A stretch of 64,000 nucleotides of DNA from Pseudoalteromonas arabiensis (GTDB taxonomy: Bacteria > Pseudomonadota > Gammaproteobacteria > Enterobacterales > Alteromonadaceae): contig NZ_LRUF01000024.1 of NCBI RefSeq assembly GCF_001550155.1, positions 162,648 to 226,647 of the forward strand, in the 5' to 3' direction. Made by a program: the position numbers and the translations under genes. This document shows, in pieces, positions 49,396 to 58,324 of this stretch. Position 1 is the first letter of the stretch. Every line of letters starts with the position of its first letter. Below the pieces are notes generated by a model. The model searched no databases. It was not told where the DNA came from and was given only the letters and a program-made list of their open reading frames with translations.

Positions 49396-51672
49396 ATGTT
49401 AGCCACGCTCAGATCCATTGCTGAGGCTGTGTCGCAACAAGCGGACTTAGACAGTGCGCTGGCGTGTTTTGTGAAAATGGTAAAAGAAGCCATGCAAACA
49501 CAGTGCTGCTCAATTTATTTTGCCGATTATAGCCAAGACAACTTTGTATTAATGGCCACGCAAGGTCTCAACCCTGATGCAGTCGGTAAGTTTCGTATCG
49601 GTTTTACAGAAGGGCTCGTTGGCCTTGTTGCTCAGCGTGAAGAGCCTATAAATATTGCTTTTGCAAAGTCTCACCCGCGTTTTAAACTCTCTCCAGAGGT
49701 CAATGAAGAAGGTTACAATGCTTTCTTGTCAGTGCCTGTTGTACATCAAAAAAAGGTCTTGGGTGTCATTGTTGTACAGCAAAAGCTTGCCCGTGTATTT
49801 AGTCCAGATGAAGAGTCCTTTTTAATTACTTTGTCTGCACAACTTGCCTCACAACTTGCTCATGCTGAAATTAAAGAAGTGCTTAGGCTCGATGAGTTTT
49901 CACATCAAACCTCGGTATTAAAAGGCGTTTCGAGCGCCCCAGGGATTGCTATAGGCCAAGCATTTGTTGTACTACCTAAGCTTGATTTTAGCTCAATAGA
50001 GTTACAAAAAGATGAGGATGTAAGCACACAACGTAAACTTTTCACGCAAGCTGTTGCAGCAACCCGCAATGAATTTAATACGCTGTCTATGACGTTAAGC
50101 GATTCAATTCCTAAAGAAGCGTTAGCAGTCTTTGATGTTTACCAACAATTACTTGATGCCAAAAGCTTAGGGCAGAATGTTGAAGCTCAGTTACAACAGG
50201 GCTGGAGCGCAAAAAGCGCGTTGAAAATTGTGATTGAAAAATTAGTTGCACAGTTTAATGCCATGCAAGACCCTTACATCAAAGAACGGGCCGTTGACGT
50301 AAAAGACATAGGTTTACGCGTGTTGCATCATCTAGTCAACACTGAATATGCAGCTAAACCATACCCCCAAGATACGATTTTAATTGCCAGTACGTTAACA
50401 CCCGCTATGCTTGCCGAAGTACCCAAAGGGCATTTAGCAGGGGTTGTGAGTGTTAATGGGGCTGCAAATAGTCATGCCTCTATTTTGACTCGTGCAATGG
50501 GGATCCCTGCTATTTGGGGCATTGAAGATCTACCATTATTGCAGTTCGATGGAAAACCGATGATTTTAGATGCTTACGCAGGGCGTTTGTATATTTCTCC
50601 ATCACAATCACTGCACGATAAATACAGTCAGCTTAAATACCAAGAAGCCCTTTTAAATGATCGCTTTTTAGCTGAGCAAGATCTTGAGGCCATTACCTTA
50701 GACGGTGAACATATCAGCTTGCTTTTAAACGCCGGCCTTGAGATGAATACCGAGCATGATAATAAACGCTTGTGTGACGGTGTTGGTTTATATCGAACTG
50801 AAGCTTGGTTTATGCAAAAAGGCCAATTCCCGTCTCAATCAGATCAAGAACATTGGTATCGAGAGGTGCTAACATGTTATCACCCCAATCCTGTGGTGAT
50901 GCGCACGTTAGATATTGGTGGCGATAAAGTTTTAGACTACTTCAATATCAGTGAAGAAAACCCATTTTTAGGTTGGCGTGGTATTCGCGTGACGCTTGAT
51001 CATCCTGAGCTCTTTTTAGATCAACTCAAAGCTATGCTTAAAGCGAATATAGGCTTGGGTAATTTAAAAATAATGTTGCCTATGATTAGCGGAACAGAAG
51101 AGGTTGAAGAGTCACTTAAGCTTTTAGAGCAGGCTTATTTTGAGCTTGAAGAGCAATTTCCAGAGCAAGCAATTGAGCGCCCAGAAATAGGCGTGATGTT
51201 AGAAGTACCCTCTAGCGTCTTTATGCTTGAAGAATGGTCGCAAAAAGTCGATTTTTGCTCTGTGGGCAGCAACGACTTAACGCAATATATGCTCGCAGTT
51301 GATCGTTCAAATGCACGTGTTGCAGAGTTATTTAACCCGTATCATCCAAGTGTGCTCAGAGTATTGCTTAAAGTAGCGCAAGAGTGTCAAAACCATGAAT
51401 TGCCATTTAGTTTGTGTGGTGAGCTTGGGGGAGACCCCGAAGGCGCCTTATTACTGATAGCAATGGGCTATCGTCGTTTAAGTATGAACTATGCATCGAT
51501 TAGTAAAATTAAGTTTGTATTACGGCGTCTTAAAGTCAGTGATATGGAACACTTACTTCAGCAGTGTCTTATTCAACCTACCGCCAAGCACGTATTACGC
51601 TTGACCCGAAATTTTATGATTGAACATCAACTCGGTGAGTTATTTTACACACCTAGCCAAGAGCATACATGA
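49396..51672 (+). CDS. ptsP: Phosphoenolpyruvate-protein phosphotransferase PtsP (enzyme I-Ntr)
   Basis: A 758-residue enzyme I of the nitrogen PTS. An N-terminal GAF domain (residues about 15-165, with GLVGLVAQREEPINIAFA) precedes the EI core. The phosphorylated histidine lies in NGAANSHASILTRAMG (near 359) and the PEP-binding barrel contains CSVGSNDLTQYMLAVDR and FSLCGELGGDP. It passes phosphate to NPr (PtsO) and PtsN, sensing nitrogen state through the GAF domain. Follows rppH by 33 bases, the conserved order. Confidence 0.96.
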   Translation: MLATLRSIAEAVSQQADLDSALACFVKMVKEAMQTQCCSIYFADYSQDNFVLMATQGLNPDAVGKFRIGFTEGLVGLVAQREEPINIAFAKSHPRFKLSPEVNEEGYNAFLSVPVVHQKKVLGVIVVQQKLARVFSPDEESFLITLSAQLASQLAHAEIKEVLRLDEFSHQTSVLKGVSSAPGIAIGQAFVVLPKLDFSSIELQKDEDVSTQRKLFTQAVAATRNEFNTLSMTLSDSIPKEALAVFDVYQQLLDAKSLGQNVEAQLQQGWSAKSALKIVIEKLVAQFNAMQDPYIKERAVDVKDIGLRVLHHLVNTEYAAKPYPQDTILIASTLTPAMLAEVPKGHLAGVVSVNGAANSHASILTRAMGIPAIWGIEDLPLLQFDGKPMILDAYAGRLYISPSQSLHDKYSQLKYQEALLNDRFLAEQDLEAITLDGEHISLLLNAGLEMNTEHDNKRLCDGVGLYRTEAWFMQKGQFPSQSDQEHWYREVLTCYHPNPVVMRTLDIGGDKVLDYFNISEENPFLGWRGIRVTLDHPELFLDQLKAMLKANIGLGNLKIMLPMISGTEEVEESLKLLEQAYFELEEQFPEQAIERPEIGVMLEVPSSVFMLEEWSQKVDFCSVGSNDLTQYMLAVDRSNARVAELFNPYHPSVLRVLLKVAQECQNHELPFSLCGELGGDPEGALLLIAMGYRRLSMNYASISKIKFVLRRLKVSDMEHLLQQCLIQPTAKHVLRLTRNFMIEHQLGELFYTPSQEHT

Positions 51673-51696
51673 TCGGAAATTGTGCTGTGAAGCACC

Positions 51697-51961
51697 TATA
51701 CCCAAGCCACCTCAAGATGTAGAATTCAGCGTTTCACAGGTGCTTAATATCAAGGCGTTACTTTGCAACAATGGCAGTCCCTTTTAAGAAGTAACAACGA
51801 TGAGAGTAGGTGCCTGTGAAATGCCCAAAGGGTTGGTTTAAAAGCGATTTATACTGCGTTATTGATTTTAACAATAGAACCACTATTACTTGCAATCAAT
51901 GCCTTGCCTAAATCGCTTTTAATTCCAACTGAAACTCGCATCTTGAGGTGGTTTGGGTATA
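51697..51961. mobile_element. MITE-like palindromic element, 265 bp
   Basis: The ends are 23-base terminal inverted repeats at 51697-51719 and 51939-51961, matching at 22 of 23 positions; they start TATACCCAA and contain CCACCTCAAGATG. Inside are further inverted repeats: a perfect 14-base pair (TTAAAAGCGATTTA at 51838-51851 and its complement at 51909-51922), GTTACTT at 51757-51763 with AAGTAAC at 51789-51795, and a 12-of-15 pair at 51729-51743 and 51810-51824. No coding frame is present, so it is non-autonomous. TA dinucleotides at the edges would fit a TA target duplication. It fills the ptsP-tauE spacer. Confidence 0.75.
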
Positions 51962-52010
51962 TATATTAGTTTAATATATGTATATAACAAAGTGAATATA
52001 TGAGTGTTTT

Positions 52011-52820
52011 ATGCATGATGTAATACTTTTGATGGCTTACTGCGCAATTTTAGGCAGTGTTGTTGGCTTCTTAGCAGGACTGCTTGGTATCGGCGGTGGT
52101 TTAATTATTGTGCCTGCGCTGAGCGCATTACTAGTGGCTTTTAATGTGGCTGATTCTGAGCATGTATTAGTGATTGCCATTGCTACATCGCTTGCTTCTA
52201 TTATTTTTACATCAACTTCTTCAGCGTTTGCTCATCATCGCAATGCTAACGTCCCTTGGGAAATAGCGCCTTGGGTTATGACTGGGGTGGGCATTGGTGC
52301 CCTTATCAGTGGGTTTGCAGCGAGTTTAATTCCCGAACAATTATTACGTTTTGTGTTTGCAGGAAGTGTTGTGTTTATTGCACTGCGTATGGTGTTATCA
52401 ACACGAAAAAAAGCGGCAAGTGAAAAATCTTTACCACAGGGTCCTATTCTTGGTTTTTTATGTGCCATAATGGGCGCGCTATCGGGTTTAATCGGTATTG
52501 GTGGTGGCGCACTCATTGTGCCGTTACTGCATTATTTCTCTGTAGATATAAAAAAGGCCATCGGTTGTGCTGCGGCTTGTGGTATTGTCATTGCGTTATT
52601 TGGCTCAGTTGGTTATGTATCAGCAGGTTGGCAGGTGACTTCTTTGAGTGATGGTTTTGCGGGATTTGTATATCTGCCTGCGTTACTAGGCATCGTGGTT
52701 ACTTCGTCGCTAATAGCGCCTATAGGTGCTAAAGCCACTCATTACCTGCCGGTGACAACAATAAAAAAAGTATTCGCGTTATTACTTGTAATAATTGCAC
52801 TTAAAATGGTGTTTAGTTAA
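52011..52820 (+). CDS. TauE/SafE-family sulfite/anion exporter-like permease
   Basis: A 269-residue membrane protein with about eight helices. The family's repeated motif is seen twice: [19 protein letters not shown] near residue 18 and [19 protein letters not shown] near 155, one in each half, reflecting internal duplication. Members move sulfite, sulfoacetate or other organosulfur anions. It begins 50 bases after the MITE-like element, whose right end may supply or disturb its promoter. The real substrate is not known. Confidence 0.9.
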   Translation: MHDVILLMAYCAILGSVVGFLAGLLGIGGGLIIVPALSALLVAFNVADSEHVLVIAIATSLASIIFTSTSSAFAHHRNANVPWEIAPWVMTGVGIGALISGFAASLIPEQLLRFVFAGSVVFIALRMVLSTRKKAASEKSLPQGPILGFLCAIMGALSGLIGIGGGALIVPLLHYFSVDIKKAIGCAAACGIVIALFGSVGYVSAGWQVTSLSDGFAGFVYLPALLGIVVTSSLIAPIGAKATHYLPVTTIKKVFALLLVIIALKMVFS

Positions 52821-52834
52821 AGGTTTTTATTTTT

Positions 52835-53638
52835 ATGGCTCTTCAATTTCCAGATATTGATCCGGTTATTTTTTCAGTAGGACCCCTCAGCGTGCGTTGG
52901 TACGGCTTAATGTACTTAATTGGTTTTGCGTTAGCGATGTGGCTTGCTAACCGTCAAGCTGCAAAACCAAACTCAGGGTGGACTAAAGAACAGGTTAGCG
53001 ACTTACTTTTTTACGGGATGTTAGGGGTTATTCTTGGTGGCCGAATAGGCTATGTATTGTTTTATCAGTTTAGCTACTTCATTGAAAATCCTCTTTATTT
53101 ATTCAGAATCGACCAAGGAGGCATGTCTTTTCACGGTGGAACCCTTGGTGTTATCACTGCAATAGCAATATTTGCATGGACGCGTAAAAAGTCACTTTTC
53201 GAGGTAGGTGATTTTGTCGTACCACTGGTACCGTTAGGCTTATTAGCAGGGCGCATTGGTAACTTTATAAATGGTGAGCTTTGGGGCCGAGTGACTGACG
53301 TACCTTGGGCATTTGTATTCCCAACGGGTGGGCCAGAGCCGCGTCATCCGTCACAACTTTACGAAGCATTTTTAGAAGGCTTGGTGTTATTTTTAATCCT
53401 GCAGTGGTTTATTAAAAAGCCACGTCCAGCGGGTAGTGTTGCTGGTGTTTTCTTATTGGGTTACGGCACGTTTAGGTTCATTGTTGAATATTTCCGTGAG
53501 CCAGACGCTCACTTAGGTTTATTTGCCGGTGTGATTTCGATGGGTCAAATACTCTCGCTACCAATGGTAATTGGTGGTCTAGGTTTGATAATATGGGCCT
53601 ATAAAAAGCCGCAGCAACGCGTCCCTAGCAAAGCATAA
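52835..53638 (+). CDS. lgt: Prolipoprotein diacylglyceryl transferase
   Basis: A 267-residue seven-helix enzyme that adds diacylglycerol to the lipobox cysteine, the first step in lipoprotein maturation. The signature [18 protein letters not shown] is near residue 140, and the essential HGG motif appears in [10 protein letters not shown]. The many lipoproteins further downstream in this window depend on it. Next to thyA, as in most gammaproteobacteria. Confidence 0.96.
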   Translation: MALQFPDIDPVIFSVGPLSVRWYGLMYLIGFALAMWLANRQAAKPNSGWTKEQVSDLLFYGMLGVILGGRIGYVLFYQFSYFIENPLYLFRIDQGGMSFHGGTLGVITAIAIFAWTRKKSLFEVGDFVVPLVPLGLLAGRIGNFINGELWGRVTDVPWAFVFPTGGPEPRHPSQLYEAFLEGLVLFLILQWFIKKPRPAGSVAGVFLLGYGTFRFIVEYFREPDAHLGLFAGVISMGQILSLPMVIGGLGLIIWAYKKPQQRVPSKA

Positions 53639-53651
53639 CAAGAGCATAGCA

Positions 53652-54503
53652 ATGAAACAGTATTTAGATTTATGTCAACGCATTGTTGATGAAGGTGTGT
53701 GGGTAGAAAATAAGCGCACAGGCACTAAGTGTTTAACCGTAATTAATGCCGACCTTGAATATGATGTGGCAAATAATAAGTTTCCGCTCATCACAACGCG
53801 TAAAAGTTTTTATAAAGCGGCTATTGCTGAGCTTTTAGGTTATTTACGCGGTTATGACAGTGCTAAGCAGTTTCGTGACATTGGCTGCATGACATGGAAC
53901 GCGAATGCGAACGAAAACAAAGCGTGGCTTGATAACCCACATCGTCGTGGCGAAGACGACATGGGGCGTGTTTACGGTGTTCAAGGCCGCAGTTGGCAAC
54001 GCCCTGATGGTAGCCACCTTGATCAGCTTAAAAAGGTCATCGATAACTTATCAAAAGGCATTGACGACCGTGGTGAAATTATCACTTTTTATAACCCAGG
54101 TGAGTTTGAACTTGGTTGCTTACGTCCTTGCATGCATACCCACACCTTTTCTTTGTTAGGTGATACCCTATACTTAACCTCATACCAACGCAGCTGTGAT
54201 GTGCCGCTTGGATTGAATTTTAATCAAATTCAATGCTTTGTATTGTTAGCTTTGGTTGCGCAAATTACCGGTCATAAAGCTGGTAAGGCGTATCATAAAA
54301 TTGCCAATGCGCACATCTATGAGAACCAGTTAGAGTTGATGCGTGATGTACAGCTAAAGCGTGAGCCATTTGCATCGCCAGAACTGAAGATTAACCCAAA
54401 GATAAAATCGCTGGACGATATAGAAACATGGGTTACTAAAGATGATTTTGAAGTCGTTGGCTATCAATGCCATGATGCGATTAAATATCCGTTTTCAGTT
54501 TAA
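53652..54503 (+). CDS. thyA: Thymidylate synthase
   Basis: A 283-residue enzyme that methylates dUMP with methylenetetrahydrofolate. The nucleophile segment reads [10 protein letters not shown] rather than the PCH of E. coli ThyA. The dUMP-binding box [15 protein letters not shown] follows, and the C-terminus is YPFSV. The 283-residue length and the longer nucleophile loop are the form I know from vibrios and other marine gammaproteobacteria, so this is not a defect. It lies 13 bases after lgt. Confidence 0.96.
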   Translation: MKQYLDLCQRIVDEGVWVENKRTGTKCLTVINADLEYDVANNKFPLITTRKSFYKAAIAELLGYLRGYDSAKQFRDIGCMTWNANANENKAWLDNPHRRGEDDMGRVYGVQGRSWQRPDGSHLDQLKKVIDNLSKGIDDRGEIITFYNPGEFELGCLRPCMHTHTFSLLGDTLYLTSYQRSCDVPLGLNFNQIQCFVLLALVAQITGHKAGKAYHKIANAHIYENQLELMRDVQLKREPFASPELKINPKIKSLDDIETWVTKDDFEVVGYQCHDAIKYPFSV

Positions 54504-54527
54504 GAATAATAAAGTTAAGGAGAAATC

Positions 54528-55409
54528 ATGAAAGCAGTGATCCCAGTTGCTGGACTTGGTACGCGCATGTTACCGGCAACAAAAGCCATACCGAAAGAAA
54601 TGTTGCCTATTGTTGACCGTCCTTTGATTCAATACGTTGTAAATGAAGCGATTTCAGCAGGGATTACAGAAATTGTTCTTGTTACGCATTCGAGTAAAAA
54701 CTCGATCGAGAACCATTTTGACACTAGCTTTGAATTAGAGGCAACCCTTGAAAAACGTGTAAAACGTCAGCTACTTGCTGAGGTACAGTCTATTTGCCCA
54801 AAAGGCGTTACGATTATCCAGGTACGTCAAGGGGAAGCAAAGGGGTTAGGACACGCAATTAACTGTGCTGCACCGATTATTGGTGACGAGCCATTTGTTG
54901 TTATATTACCTGATGTCATTATTGACGATGTGGCGAGCGACCTTAAAAAAGACAACTTAGCTGAAATGATCGCCCGCTTTGAAAATACCGGTGAAAGCCA
55001 AATAATGGTTGAGCCAGTACCGCATAATGAAGTTGATAAATTTGGTGTTGTTGACTTAGGTGATGCCAAAATTAAGCAAGGTGAAAGTGCTGCAATTCTA
55101 AATATGGTTGAAAAGCCGCCTGTCGATCAAGCACCATCAAATTTAGCTGTGGTTGGCCGTTATGTGTTAAGCAAGAATATTTGGCCATTGCTTGCTAAAA
55201 CGCCAGCAGGGGCAGGCGATGAAATCCAGCTAACGGATGCCATTGCTATGCTTATGGAAAAAGAAACCGTGGATGCGTATTCAATGAAAGGCAAAAGCCA
55301 TGATTGCGGCAGCAAAATTGGTTATTTGAAAGCGATTGTTGAATTTGCCTTACGCCGTGATGAATTTAAAGGCGAGTTGACAGAGTTTATAAAGTCGCTA
55401 GCTAAATAA
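54528..55409 (+). CDS. galU: UTP-glucose-1-phosphate uridylyltransferase
   Basis: A 293-residue nucleotidyltransferase that makes UDP-glucose for LPS, capsule and osmoregulated glucans. The nucleotide-binding start [21 protein letters not shown] and the later [20 protein letters not shown] are diagnostic. The fold keeps the [10 protein letters not shown] segment. It is separated from thyA by 24 bases with AAGGAG as ribosome site, and followed by a strong terminator. Confidence 0.96.
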   Translation: MKAVIPVAGLGTRMLPATKAIPKEMLPIVDRPLIQYVVNEAISAGITEIVLVTHSSKNSIENHFDTSFELEATLEKRVKRQLLAEVQSICPKGVTIIQVRQGEAKGLGHAINCAAPIIGDEPFVVILPDVIIDDVASDLKKDNLAEMIARFENTGESQIMVEPVPHNEVDKFGVVDLGDAKIKQGESAAILNMVEKPPVDQAPSNLAVVGRYVLSKNIWPLLAKTPAGAGDEIQLTDAIAMLMEKETVDAYSMKGKSHDCGSKIGYLKAIVEFALRRDEFKGELTEFIKSLAK

Positions 55410-55437
55410 CTGTTTAGTATAAGTAATCAAAGTTAAT

Positions 55438-55463
55438 AAAAAGTGCCTATATGGCACTTTTTT
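55438..55463 (+). terminator. Terminator of galU
   Basis: AAAGTGCC (55440-55447) pairs with GGCACTTT (55453-55460) across TATAT, followed by T residues. It separates the housekeeping block from the surface-fibre cluster. Confidence 0.9.
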
Positions 55464-55837
55464 ATTATTTACATAACAGATGTAATTGTTGATTATTACT
55501 CAATTGAGGACTTTTCTGATATATCTTTATCTTAACGTGTTGTTAATATGAAAGTTAAGTAAAGCACTTACCAAGCAGCAAAGGGTAGCTAAATTAAGCT
55601 ATACTTTGTAAAAATACCTTTAACGAAATTAATTTTTATTGCTTTAGGTCATCTAATATGAAAACTTAAGCAATAAGTTTTTGTTATGGCTAATAAAGTA
55701 CGGTACTAAAATATAACAAAAATAGTACGCGAGATTCTTTAAATTAAGTTTAACTTTTAGTGCACTTAAAGGTGAAAAACACATGCGCGCAGTCAGCCCT
55801 GTGAACAAGCAAATTGACAATGGTATATTTTAGAATC
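55464..55837. other. AT-rich leader region of the SPOR/usher cluster with direct repeats
   Basis: A 374-base spacer without a gene. A direct repeat of TAATATGAAA followed by TTAAG lies at 55544-55559 and 55654-55670, 110 bases apart. Short dyads TTAAC-GTTAA (55532-55546) and TAGCT-AGCTA (55586-55601) lie in and between them. This looks like regulator-binding DNA for the first lipoprotein gene, but no known regulator is assigned. Confidence 0.4.
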
Positions 55838-56401
55838 ATGTTTATTAAACATTGCATAAAGCCTTTGCAACATAGTGTGTGTTTGTTGGTATTACTATTT
55901 GTGTCTGGTTGCAGCAGTGATTCTCTAGTATCTCTTCAAAATAGTAAATTAGCCGCTTTGAGTGCCTCTATCAAGGTGGTTACTTTTGTGGGTGAGCAAT
56001 TTGATTCGCCTTTTTTTCTAAACGCAAATATGCACACCAGCGGTTCAGCTTCGATTGATCCCCCAACACATTTATCAGCAGTCAAGACGAGGGATGTTCA
56101 GAGCTCAGGGTCAATAAGCGCCCAGCATAACTACTTATTTGCTCTTCAACTTGCGTCAGTTAATAGTGAAAAAAGCTTAGCGATTGCACTTAGAAAAATG
56201 CAAAGACTTGCCCCCCATATTTTTCAGGGATCCCCAATTTTGAATATGGAAGTTGCAGATATAGATCAGCATACCTACTATCGTTTGAAATTTGGCGGTT
56301 ATAAATATTTGAAGAACGCGAAAGCTGACTGTGAGGCTATTAAGCGCCAAGGGATTGATTGCTGGGTAAGTAGCTATACAGATAACCGAGTGAACTTTTA
56401 G
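55838..56401 (+). CDS. SPOR-type lipoprotein, first of cluster
   Basis: A protein of about 187 residues. The start is uncertain (ATG at 55820 or 55838, neither with a good ribosome site); the latter gives a clean lipoprotein signal with lipobox LFVSGC. A low-complexity linker leads to a C-terminal SPOR-like domain at about residues 98-180. It opens YLFALQLASVNSEKSLAIAL and ends KADCEAIKRQGIDCWVSSY, with a C-X9-C pair shared by the other SPOR-like proteins nearby. SPOR domains bind denuded septal peptidoglycan. Its likely place is the inner leaflet of the outer membrane, touching the wall. A terminator-like hairpin separates it from the next gene. Confidence 0.75.
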   Translation: MFIKHCIKPLQHSVCLLVLLFVSGCSSDSLVSLQNSKLAALSASIKVVTFVGEQFDSPFFLNANMHTSGSASIDPPTHLSAVKTRDVQSSGSISAQHNYLFALQLASVNSEKSLAIALRKMQRLAPHIFQGSPILNMEVADIDQHTYYRLKFGGYKYLKNAKADCEAIKRQGIDCWVSSYTDNRVNF

Positions 56402-56445
56402 TTTTTATTCAAAGAATGGTTTTCTATCTGAAATTCGACAGGTAC

Positions 56446-56469
56446 AAGTGCTATAATGGCACTTTTTTT
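56446..56469 (+). terminator. Terminator-like hairpin between the first two lipoprotein genes
   Basis: AAGTGC (56446-56451) pairs with GCACTT (56459-56464), followed by T residues. The loop contains TATAAT, so the site might also be part of a promoter for the following gene; no fitting -35 was found. Confidence 0.6.
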
Positions 56470-56507
56470 GCTTGGAAGTAGAGTCGTTTTTTAGGGTGAG
56501 CTTTTTA

Positions 56508-57095
56508 ATGAGTCGGTTTATTGTCTTTACACTTTTTATTTTACTACAGGCGTGTAGTTTCTCAGATTCAAACTCTTATGAAGAGTCAGATATTAATCGT
56601 GAGGAGCTTCAACAACTTTTAGTTGAGTGGGATACTAAAAAAGAACAAATAGATCATTTAAATACCATTGAAGCTGATTTGTTGATGCTGATACAAGCAC
56701 TTGCGGTACAAGTTGACGTTGATAAATTACCTAAAAAGCTGCAAAGCGATCCTAAAGTTGTTAGCTATGGTAGCACTGAGCAGGTGTCTACAACGGTAAA
56801 TCAAAATTTGAATGAAGTCACAAACACAGCATCACCTACTCATGGTGTGAAAATTGGCAGTTACTTAGTTGAGCGGGGAGTGAGAGCCCAATTAGGCCAA
56901 CTTAAAAATCGTTATCCTAATCTTTATAATATGCTTAGTTATAAAATGAATACGCAATCATCAGCTTCTAAAACACTTTATAGCCTTGTCGCTGGGCCGC
57001 TACAAACAGAGCAAGAGGCGAACAAACTCTGCCAAGTTTTTGAACTTATTTATAGCCATTGTGAGACCACAGAATTTAAAGGTGTTGATTTGTAA
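56508..57095 (+). CDS. SPOR-like lipoprotein with coiled linker
   Basis: A 195-residue lipoprotein started at 56508, where GGGTGAG lies upstream; lipobox LLQAC. A heptad-like segment follows (ELQQLLVEWDTKKEQIDHL then IEADLLMLIQAL), closely related to that of the lipoprotein at 62163. A divergent SPOR-like domain begins near residue 111 (HGVKIGSYLVERGVRAQL) and keeps the cysteine pair as LCQVFELIYSHC. The opening is less typical than in its neighbours, so peptidoglycan binding is less certain. It precedes the DUF4402 genes by 134 bases. Confidence 0.7.
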   Translation: MSRFIVFTLFILLQACSFSDSNSYEESDINREELQQLLVEWDTKKEQIDHLNTIEADLLMLIQALAVQVDVDKLPKKLQSDPKVVSYGSTEQVSTTVNQNLNEVTNTASPTHGVKIGSYLVERGVRAQLGQLKNRYPNLYNMLSYKMNTQSSASKTLYSLVAGPLQTEQEANKLCQVFELIYSHCETTEFKGVDL

Positions 57096-57229
57096 TTTAT
57101 CGTTTTACTCTTTTTGATTTAAAACAATAAAAAAAGTACATTTTTTCCTAATAAAATAATGCATTTTGCCGATACTTAATTTAACCTGAATAAAAGGTTG
57201 AAACTTTTTATCATATCTTAGGAATGCAT

Positions 57230-57820
57230 ATGAAAAACTCAATAAAGATAGCAGCACTCATGACCTCATCAGCACTTTTAACGTTCAACGTTGTTGCTGA
57301 GCAAACTACTTTTCAAGCCGGTGTAACGGTACAAAACGCATTTACACTGCAAAAAGACAGCGACCTAGATTTTGGTACAATTCGCGCCAAAGCAGATACA
57401 GCGTCGACAGAAACAGCAACGTTAGTGTTATCTGCTAACCCAGCAACATCTGCGACGACAGCCAGCACAAATGCTGCCTTAGCTGAAATTGCTATCCTTG
57501 TACCTGGTACACCAGCGTCATTCAGTGTTTCAGGTGTATCACCTTTTGCAACCTTAAACATCACAAACCCAACTGAGACGGCCATAGCACCTGATTCAGC
57601 ACCAGCTGGCACTGCAGGCTTTGTGTTAGCTTCGCCTACTTATTATGTATTAACTGGTGCAAACCCTAACTCTGCAGCCACAACCACAATTCAAGTAGAT
57701 GCCAATGGTGAGGCAACATTCAATGTGGGTGGAACACTAACAACAGATGCCACAACTCCGGCTCTCGATTATATTGATGGTACTTATAGCGGTACATTTA
57801 CACTGCAATTAGATTACTAA
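57230..57820 (+). CDS. DUF4402 pilin-like secreted protein (major subunit candidate)
   Basis: A 196-residue protein with a signal peptide ending VVAEQ; AGGA seven bases ahead of the ATG at 57230 decides the start. The mature chain has no cysteine and is rich in Ala, Thr and Ser. The N-terminal strand FTLQKDSDLDFGTIRAKADT and the C-terminus IDGTYSGTFTLQLDY are typical of DUF4402. That immunoglobulin-like family is found beside pilus chaperones. It is the first structural gene of the fibre cluster and the most likely major subunit, assembled by donor-strand exchange with the help of the chaperone (inferred). Confidence 0.78.
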   Translation: MKNSIKIAALMTSSALLTFNVVAEQTTFQAGVTVQNAFTLQKDSDLDFGTIRAKADTASTETATLVLSANPATSATTASTNAALAEIAILVPGTPASFSVSGVSPFATLNITNPTETAIAPDSAPAGTAGFVLASPTYYVLTGANPNSAATTTIQVDANGEATFNVGGTLTTDATTPALDYIDGTYSGTFTLQLDY

Positions 57821-57827
57821 CATAGAG

Positions 57828-57850
57828 TGCCTGCTAAGTGTTAGCAGGCA
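57828..57850 (+). promoter_or_regulatory. Strong intercistronic hairpin hiding a ribosome site
   Basis: TGCCTGCTAA (57828-57837) and TTAGCAGGCA (57841-57850) form a perfect 10-bp stem over a 3-base loop, eight bases after the first DUF4402 stop. The right arm contains AGG, the only ribosome-site candidate for the next gene, whose ATG is at 57857. There is no T-run. It could stabilise the upstream pilin mRNA and lower translation of downstream genes. Confidence 0.65.
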
Positions 57851-57856
57851 TAACTT

Positions 57857-58315
57857 ATGCGTACGCATTTTTGTCTATTAAGTGCTCTTTTATTGAGCGC
57901 AGGCTCTGTTGCACAACAAGCAATAACTGAGCTTGAACCACTTAGCTTTGGTCTACTGGCTATTACAGACAACTCAAGTGTTAGCTCTGTCACTGTTTTG
58001 CCAAGCAATACTAGCGCGAGCAGCAACAGTATTTATGTTGTTAAACAAGGGCGCGCTGCCGAGTTATTGTTTGAAGGCTATGGAGCAAGAATACAAGTTA
58101 CCATTAGTGATAATGTGAATAACCAACCACTTAGTAATTTACACAATAACCAACGCTTTTATCTCAATCGATTGATTTATAACCCTACCTTGGTCACTGA
58201 CTCATACGGCAGTGCTGTATTAACGGTGGGTGGGCAGATAAGCACAAGTGGTGATGGTAGCAGCTATAATGATGGTTATTATGATGCAACCGTCTCATTA
58301 ACCGTAGACTTTTAA
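57857..58315 (+). CDS. DUF4402 pilin-like secreted protein (minor subunit candidate)
   Basis: A 152-residue protein with a signal peptide ending VAQQ. The mature chain lacks cysteines. The opening ELEPLSFGLLAITDNSSVSS and the C-terminus YYDATVSLTVDF resemble the first DUF4402 protein and other pilin-like DUF4402 members. Its shorter length and place behind an RNA hairpin suggest lower output, such as a tip or minor subunit. It is followed nine bases later by the chaperone gene. Confidence 0.72.
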   Translation: MRTHFCLLSALLLSAGSVAQQAITELEPLSFGLLAITDNSSVSSVTVLPSNTSASSNSIYVVKQGRAAELLFEGYGARIQVTISDNVNNQPLSNLHNNQRFYLNRLIYNPTLVTDSYGSAVLTVGGQISTSGDGSSYNDGYYDATVSLTVDF

Positions 58316-58324
58316 TGGAATTTT

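Noticed and set aside
52460..52651. Tryptophan-rich 63-codon frame within the tauE gene
   Set aside because: It is the out-of-frame reading of the Gly-rich permease motif; no independent start signal.
53652..54503. Altered nucleophile loop (PCMHTHTF) in ThyA as a possible defect
   Set aside because: Vibrio-type ThyA proteins of the same 283-residue length have the same loop; all other motifs are intact.
57313..57612. Minus-strand 99-codon frame inside the first DUF4402 gene
   Set aside because: Antisense of an Ala/Thr-rich repeat-like coding sequence, which keeps the complement open by composition.
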